A stretch of 64,000 nt of DNA from Asaia bogorensis (lineage in GTDB: Bacteria > Pseudomonadota > Alphaproteobacteria > Acetobacterales > Acetobacteraceae): assembly GCF_900465345.1 (NCBI RefSeq), contig NZ_UEGO01000034.1:1-64000 (forward strand), in the 5' to 3' direction. The notes beneath the pieces were generated by a model. The model saw only the letters and a program-made list of their open reading frames with translations, made no database searches and had not been told where the DNA came from. The translations under genes and the position numbers were made by a program. Shown here in pieces: positions 61,536 through 64,000 of the stretch (position 1 is the stretch's first letter; each line of letters opens with the position of its first letter).

Positions 61536-63953
61536 ATGCCCTCTTCCCCCCTGACAGGTCGGCGCGCCCTGCTGCAGGCCAGCGCCTGTGCGGCTCTGGC
61601 TGCCTGCCTGCCACGCCATGCCCGTGCGAGCGCCAAACCTGCCTCCATGCAGGGTCTTGAAGGATTGAAAGCCCCGGTCACGGTCATCGAGGATCAGTGG
61701 GGTGTCCCTCACGTGCGTGCCGAGACATCAGGGGATGCCTTCTTCGCCAATGGTTATCTGATTGCCCGGGATCGCCTGTGGCAGCTCGATTTTGGGTACC
61801 GGCAATCGATCGGTCGGCTGGCAGAGGTTTTCGGCCCTGATTTCCTGCCTTCCGATCAGGCCAACAGGCTTTTTCTGTTTCAGGGTGATTGTCAGGCCGA
61901 ATGGGCGCAATACGACCCGGCCATACGCGAGGCCGCAAGCGCCTATGTTGCCGGGATCAACGCCTTTATCCGCACCCTGACCGACGAGGAGAGGCTACCG
62001 CCGGAATTCGCGCTTTATGCCTATCGCCCTCTGGAATGGTCACTGGATGACCTGATCCGCATGAGGGCCGAGCCTACAGGCAACACAGCGCTTGAAGTCA
62101 GAAGGGCGCGTCTCGCGGCAAGGGGCGAGGCACTCCTCGATCTTGATGGCCTCATCACCCCCCGCGAACCCGATGGCCCGCTCATTGTCCCGCAGGGGCT
62201 GGATACGGGCGCCGTGTCACATGACGATCTTGGCGCGCTGGGCGTGCTGCAAAAGCGCCTGCCTCTTGGGGCCATTCATGCCGCAACCCTGCATGGCGAT
62301 ATGGGCCATCGCCGCGCCAATGAAGGCAGTAATGCCTGGTGCATTGCCCCGCATCGCACGGCGACGGGACGCCCCATTCTGGCCAATGATCCACACCTCT
62401 CCTTCGGCGTGCCGGGCCCTCGTCATGTCATCCACCTCACAGCCCCGGGCCTGGATGTGATCGGGGCAGGTACGCCGGGGATGCCTGGCATCATGCAGGG
62501 CCATAATGCCGATATTGCCTTCGGGCGTACCAACTTCCATATCGATCAGGAGGATCTGTTCGTTCTGAACACCCATCCCGATCATCCTGACCGCTACTGG
62601 CATGACGGGGCATGGCGGGAGATGACACACAGGCGCGAGACCATCGCCATACGCGGTGCCGCCCCTCGGGAAATCGTGCTGCGCTACGCCGCGCAGGGGC
62701 CGGTGATTGCACAGGATCTCTCCCGGCGACGTGCCATTGCGGTATCCGCCACATGGCTGGCACCGGGGGCCAATGCCCTGCTGGGTAATATCGGCATCAA
62801 TCTTGCCAGGGACTGGCCCCAGTTCCGTGAGGCTCTGCGCCATCACACAAGCCCGACCAATTTCACCTATGCAGACCGGCACGGTAATATCGGCTGGCAG
62901 GCGGCTGGCGGGCTTCCCCGCCGTCGCCCGCATCATGATGGCCTCATGCCTGCCCCCGGCGATGGCCATTTCGACTGGCTGGGATTACGCCCGCTGGAGG
63001 ACCTGCCCCACCAGTTCAATCCGGCCAAGGGCTGGTTCAGCACCTCCAATGAAATGAACCTGCCAGAGCCCCCGGGTTTCACCATCAGCCATGAATGGAG
63101 CCCGCCCTATCGCCATGAACGGGTGGAGCAGGTGCTTGATGCCACCCCTCGGGCCAGCCTGGCGGACAGCATCGCTCTGCAGCACGACACACTTTCGCTA
63201 CTGGCGCTGCGGATGGTCGCGCTGCTACCGGAGCATGACACGCGTGATACGCTCTCCCGGCCCGCGCTGCCCCTGTTGAAAAACTGGGATGGTCATGTGA
63301 CGGCCAGCAGTGCTGCCGCAGCGCTTTACGAAGTCTGGGTGACCCGGCTTGGCAAGGCTCTGCATGAGCGCTTCATCCCCTCCGCACTCAATGATCTTCT
63401 CGCAGCCGAACTCAGCCCCGTGACGCAGCTTGGTCTTCTGGAAAACGCCCGGAATTTCGGTGGCACGTCGCCGGAGCAGAGCCGCGAGGCGTTCATGCTG
63501 GAACAACTCGACCGGGCCTATGCCGAATGTGTTTCGCTGATGGGGCCATTGCCCGCTGCCTGGCAATGGGGACGCCTGCATAGTTTGACCCTGCATCATG
63601 CTCTGGAAAACGACCCGGCCATCGCCGCCAGATTTCCCTCGCCGGGCGGTCCTGGTTTTGGTTCGGGCGGTGACCATTACACCGTCATGGCGCGTTGGTA
63701 CGATCCTGGCCATGTGAAGGACAACCCCTACGCCGTAACAGGCGGGGCGAGCTTCCTGATGGTTTGCGATGTAGGTGCATGGGATAATTCGCTCTTTCTC
63801 AATTTCCCCGGGCAATCAGGCGATCCGGCCTCGCCCCATTATGCCGATCTGTTTTCGCCCTGGTACAAGGGCGAGATGCAGCGCTTGCCGTTTTCCCCTG
63901 CCCAAGTGGATCGCCTTGGCGTCAAACGCGCGCTTCTGACACCCCAAGGGTAA
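61536..63953 (+). CDS. Penicillin acylase-family hydrolase, Tat-exported
   Basis: I start at ATG 61536, which has AAGGA upstream; a longer frame begins about 23 residues earlier. The 805-residue protein has a Tat-like signal (TGRRALLQASA) and the N-terminal nucleophile family pattern. Self-cleavage in EGSNAW would expose Ser265 as the catalytic residue, with ILANDPHL and FTYADRHGNIGW as further family markers. It cleaves side-chain amides of penicillins, N-acyl-homoserine lactones or N-acyl amino acids; the substrate is open. The dadA-like neighbour suggests use of acyl-D-amino acids. Confidence 0.9.
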   Translation: MPSSPLTGRRALLQASACAALAACLPRHARASAKPASMQGLEGLKAPVTVIEDQWGVPHVRAETSGDAFFANGYLIARDRLWQLDFGYRQSIGRLAEVFGPDFLPSDQANRLFLFQGDCQAEWAQYDPAIREAASAYVAGINAFIRTLTDEERLPPEFALYAYRPLEWSLDDLIRMRAEPTGNTALEVRRARLAARGEALLDLDGLITPREPDGPLIVPQGLDTGAVSHDDLGALGVLQKRLPLGAIHAATLHGDMGHRRANEGSNAWCIAPHRTATGRPILANDPHLSFGVPGPRHVIHLTAPGLDVIGAGTPGMPGIMQGHNADIAFGRTNFHIDQEDLFVLNTHPDHPDRYWHDGAWREMTHRRETIAIRGAAPREIVLRYAAQGPVIAQDLSRRRAIAVSATWLAPGANALLGNIGINLARDWPQFREALRHHTSPTNFTYADRHGNIGWQAAGGLPRRRPHHDGLMPAPGDGHFDWLGLRPLEDLPHQFNPAKGWFSTSNEMNLPEPPGFTISHEWSPPYRHERVEQVLDATPRASLADSIALQHDTLSLLALRMVALLPEHDTRDTLSRPALPLLKNWDGHVTASSAAAALYEVWVTRLGKALHERFIPSALNDLLAAELSPVTQLGLLENARNFGGTSPEQSREAFMLEQLDRAYAECVSLMGPLPAAWQWGRLHSLTLHHALENDPAIAARFPSPGGPGFGSGGDHYTVMARWYDPGHVKDNPYAVTGGASFLMVCDVGAWDNSLFLNFPGQSGDPASPHYADLFSPWYKGEMQRLPFSPAQVDRLGVKRALLTPQG

Positions 63954-64000
63954 GATTTGCTTCGAGCCATACAGGCCGAGCTTTTCAGAGGCGTGAGAGC

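Overview
This 64 kb window reads as chromosomal DNA of a GC-rich alphaproteobacterium, most likely an acetic acid bacterium (Acetobacteraceae). The evidence is the gene content: an L-idonate/sorbitol-type dehydrogenase, acetolactate decarboxylase, an archaeal-type class I fructose-bisphosphate aldolase, a NodT/HlyD/DUF1656 efflux set and several TonB-dependent receptors. The family call is inference; I cannot name a genus. Coding density is high, many neighbouring genes share ATGA or GTGA stop/start overlaps, and GTG or TTG starts are common.

Layout. 1-671: end of a TonB protein. 905-4448: a four-gene Mla/MCE lipid-transport operon. 4815-11965, all minus strand: idnD, a 47-residue lipoprotein, an anhydro-MurNAc recycling set (SSS symporter, murQ, anmK), acetolactate decarboxylase and glutaminase. 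12235-17111: mntR, mntH and a TonB receptor, a plausible manganese uptake locus. 17247-23238: a YdeP/FdhF-type molybdoenzyme with fdhD, a nitrate-reductase-associated protein, mobA, a Pro-rich secreted protein and an amidohydrolase. 23490-31551: aldolase, a Wzm/Wzt-type exporter pair, an SLT-SPOR lipoprotein, a periplasmic peroxiredoxin, a DUF1643 protein, a POTRA-only protein and a POT peptide transporter. 31622-36662: a J-domain protein with a newly read 47-residue membrane protein, an efflux operon lacking its expected FUSC pump gene, and holin-like/DUF883 envelope proteins. 36738-39385: a striking degenerate Pot-type ABC cassette, made of an ATPase with every catalytic motif lost, a PotD-like protein and a half-length permease.

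40615-51332 is a genomic island in the 3' end of a tRNA-Leu(TAA) gene. It is bounded by a 26-bp perfect direct repeat inside a 36-bp imperfect one, and spans 10.6 kb. Its integrase is dead: two in-frame stops and no catalytic domain. The cargo is a minus-strand run of Fic protein, hsdM, hsdS, hsdR and a YgjP-like metallopeptidase. The fic promoter lies within a perfect 10-bp inverted repeat, and the Fic protein ends in a predicted winged helix, suggesting autoregulation.

51385-63953: an IS5-like transposase tail, MAPEG protein, catalase-family protein, a large TonB receptor with dacB, then a LysR/serine hydrolase pair facing a DadA-like dehydrogenase and a penicillin-acylase-family hydrolase. 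These, with murQ/anmK, give the window a recurring theme of cell-wall and D-amino-acid turnover. Protein functions are assigned from recognisable motifs and family resemblance, without database searches.
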